Assembly (NCBI GenBank): GCA_013396915.1
Contig: VWZL01000808.1
Span: 1,178,001-1,242,000, forward strand
Source: Stercorarius parasiticus
Taxonomy: Eukaryota; Chordata; Aves; Charadriiformes; Stercorariidae
Length of the DNA: 64,000 nt
Reading direction: 5' to 3'
Made by a program: the position numbers and the translations under genes. Below are positions 62,492 to 64,000 of this stretch, one piece after another; within the stretch, counting starts at the first letter, position 1; each line of letters starts with the position of its first letter. The notes under the pieces were generated by a model. That model made no database searches, was not told the DNA's origin, and worked only from the letters and a program-made list of their open reading frames with translations.

Positions 62492-64000
62492 CTCGCCGAT
62501 CCCTAGACTATATTCATCACTGATGATTTTAAAAGAACAGAAAAGGTACTCAAACTCAAAGCTAACCTGTACACAGAAACAGCAAGTTCAGGCTATTCAA
62601 TTTATAGATTTACTATTGTATATGCATTACATTAAAGTGCAACAAGATACCTCAACTGCAAAAGCAAAAAAAACTCCTAAATATCTAATTTCTAGCATTC
62701 AATAAACACAACTCTTTCTTACGTGTGCTGCAAATCTATTACAATCACTGACCAAACTAAAAAATTAAACTTTCAAACTTCCATTTAAAAGCATGCATTC
62801 TGGGTTACGTTACTGTGGATTAAAACTAATCTATTATAGGAACAGAGTAATCCAGTGTTGATGCTTATTTTAAAATTGAGAAGTGATGAAAGCAATTTTC
62901 ATAGCCCATTTTAAACTCTCACTCAAAACATGTAGGTTAATGGAAGTTAATATAAACAGCACGAAACAGAAAGACTAGAATCTGATGAGGAACAATCAGA
63001 ATAATTTGGTCTACCAGCTGAAAGCATACACATGTACAACTAAATTGAACTTTGTTTATGCATTTTGATTTTCAAGCCTCCTCTAAGATGATTACCCTAT
63101 CTCCAGTTCTGTCAAGGGAAAATGCCTCCCTCTTTCTTACGCTGCTTCTAAATCAACTTCTTAAATATCGGCTTTTTAATACTACCTATGTCACACTGTT
63201 TAGTTTCCACGTTAAACATCTGCAAAGAAAAGCACCTACTGCAACTCCTTGCCAACTCCTGACTTTTCTCTAAATCCTCTGGTATTATTTTTACAGGCTC
63301 TGATTTGGTTTTGCCATTCTGAAACGTAGGCAGGGTTAGGGGAAGCCCCCTTTTGTTTCTCCCCGTGTATACCTTTGAGAAACAGGAGCATAATTACAGT
63401 GCAAAACCATTTATGCAGCTGCAAGGAGTAGTCCCGGGCACTTCAAAAGGGTTCTTGACCAAAAAGAAATCTCAGATGCTTTACAAAAATGAAGATGTGG
63501 GCTATGAATGGAATTAAAATGAAACATTACCTAAGTAGCGGCGCAGAGTAAATGATGAGATTTAATATAGAGCAAAGAGAGGCCTCAACAAGCAGCCTGC
63601 ATTATGCTTGTGTTTATATGAAAAAAGCGGCAGTACTCTCTACCCTTAAGCGCTCGTTTCATTTTTGTACACAAATTACATCCACTCTGCCAGACACCAT
63701 TTATAATGGCAGACAATCAGATCAGACATGACACTCAAGGGGTTTTTTAAACTTTGTATTAAAAAAGCAGCACGTCAGTATATTTGGACACTACAAGTCT
63801 TCCCCCATCATTTCATTCACATGGCTGTCCACGTAAGCACACCTCACATGCAATGGCACAAACTTCATTTTTTAGGAAATCACTGTGAAAAATCTACTTT
63901 TGTGCCACTTGCAAAGTCCAAGGCAATTACAAAGGGCTTGAAATTGAAAAGTGTGCATTTCGAGCTTCCCAAATAAACTTCTTGAGACACACAAATCATG

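Larger units (their letters stand above)
59158..64000 (-). other. MACROD2: Intron interior to the right edge
   Basis: AT-rich with no exon I can support. The preceding macrodomain exon (GDITLLEVDAIVNA region) would lie at higher coordinates than the microexon and is not seen here, so the intron continues past the window. Contents: a purine-rich CpG cluster (about 60468-60569), a T-rich area near 60800-60900, a pyrimidine-rich area (about 61880-62130) and the AT repeat at 62467-62491. Confidence 0.5.

Noticed and set aside
1..64000. CRISPR arrays, operons, prophage or other prokaryotic systems
   Set aside because: No regularly spaced repeats or dense coding; the CR1 elements and splice signals show this is vertebrate nuclear DNA.
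6905..64000. A nested FLRT3-like gene expected in some MACROD2 introns
   Set aside because: FLRT genes have a long uninterrupted coding exon of roughly 650 codons, and no frame above 216 codons exists in the window.

Overview
This is vertebrate nuclear DNA, almost certainly from a bird. Three chicken-repeat-1 (CR1) LINE fragments end in the diagnostic 8-bp 3' repeats of that family (attctatg and variants), and a fourth, older copy keeps the CR1 tail layout. There are no Alu, L1 or other mammalian repeats. The sequence is AT-rich and repeat-poor, with no bacterial-style gene packing. The species cannot be fixed from the sequence alone.

Only one protein-coding exon can be supported. It is a 30-nt microexon on the minus strand at 6875-6904, bounded by a consensus acceptor and donor, with a good branch-point match 26 nt upstream. 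In the only phase that fits (1 to 1) it encodes A-NSSLLGGGG-(V). This is the ADP-ribose-binding Asn and glycine-loop segment of the MACROD1/MACROD2 macrodomain. The very long AT-rich flanks favour MACROD2, a gene known for enormous introns. The window is therefore read as the interior of a MACROD2-type gene transcribed right to left: bases 6905-64000 are the 3' part of the upstream intron (at least 57 kb) and bases 1-6874 the 5' part of the downstream intron. I found neither neighbouring macrodomain exon, and no nested FLRT-type gene.

Intron contents, left to right: GC-rich patches at 4.6-5.3 kb; the microexon; an open-frame CR1 3' fragment (8424-9113); an A-rich/CAAAA tract (11.5 kb); two candidate ancient repeat relics with TTAGGC-type motifs (13.5 and 15.2 kb); an imperfect hairpin (18.9 kb); a CR1 tail (23481-23698); a 45-bp tandem duplication (28.4 kb); a possible plus-strand 28-nt cryptic exon (35.05 kb); and a GC- and CpG-richer district (47.5-52.0 kb). 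That district holds a strong G-quadruplex motif and a 260-bp stretch meeting CpG-island criteria with a perfect AP-1 site. After it come a degraded CR1 (56776-56932), a minus-strand CR1 tail (58989-59157) and an AT dinucleotide repeat (62.5 kb).

No new multi-gene system is present. The points most worth following are the catalytic-loop microexon, which can be skipped in frame, the isolated intronic CpG island, and a recurrent poly(A)-to-C-run junction motif on both strands. Most long open frames (up to 216 codons) look like chance openings in locally GC-rich sequence.
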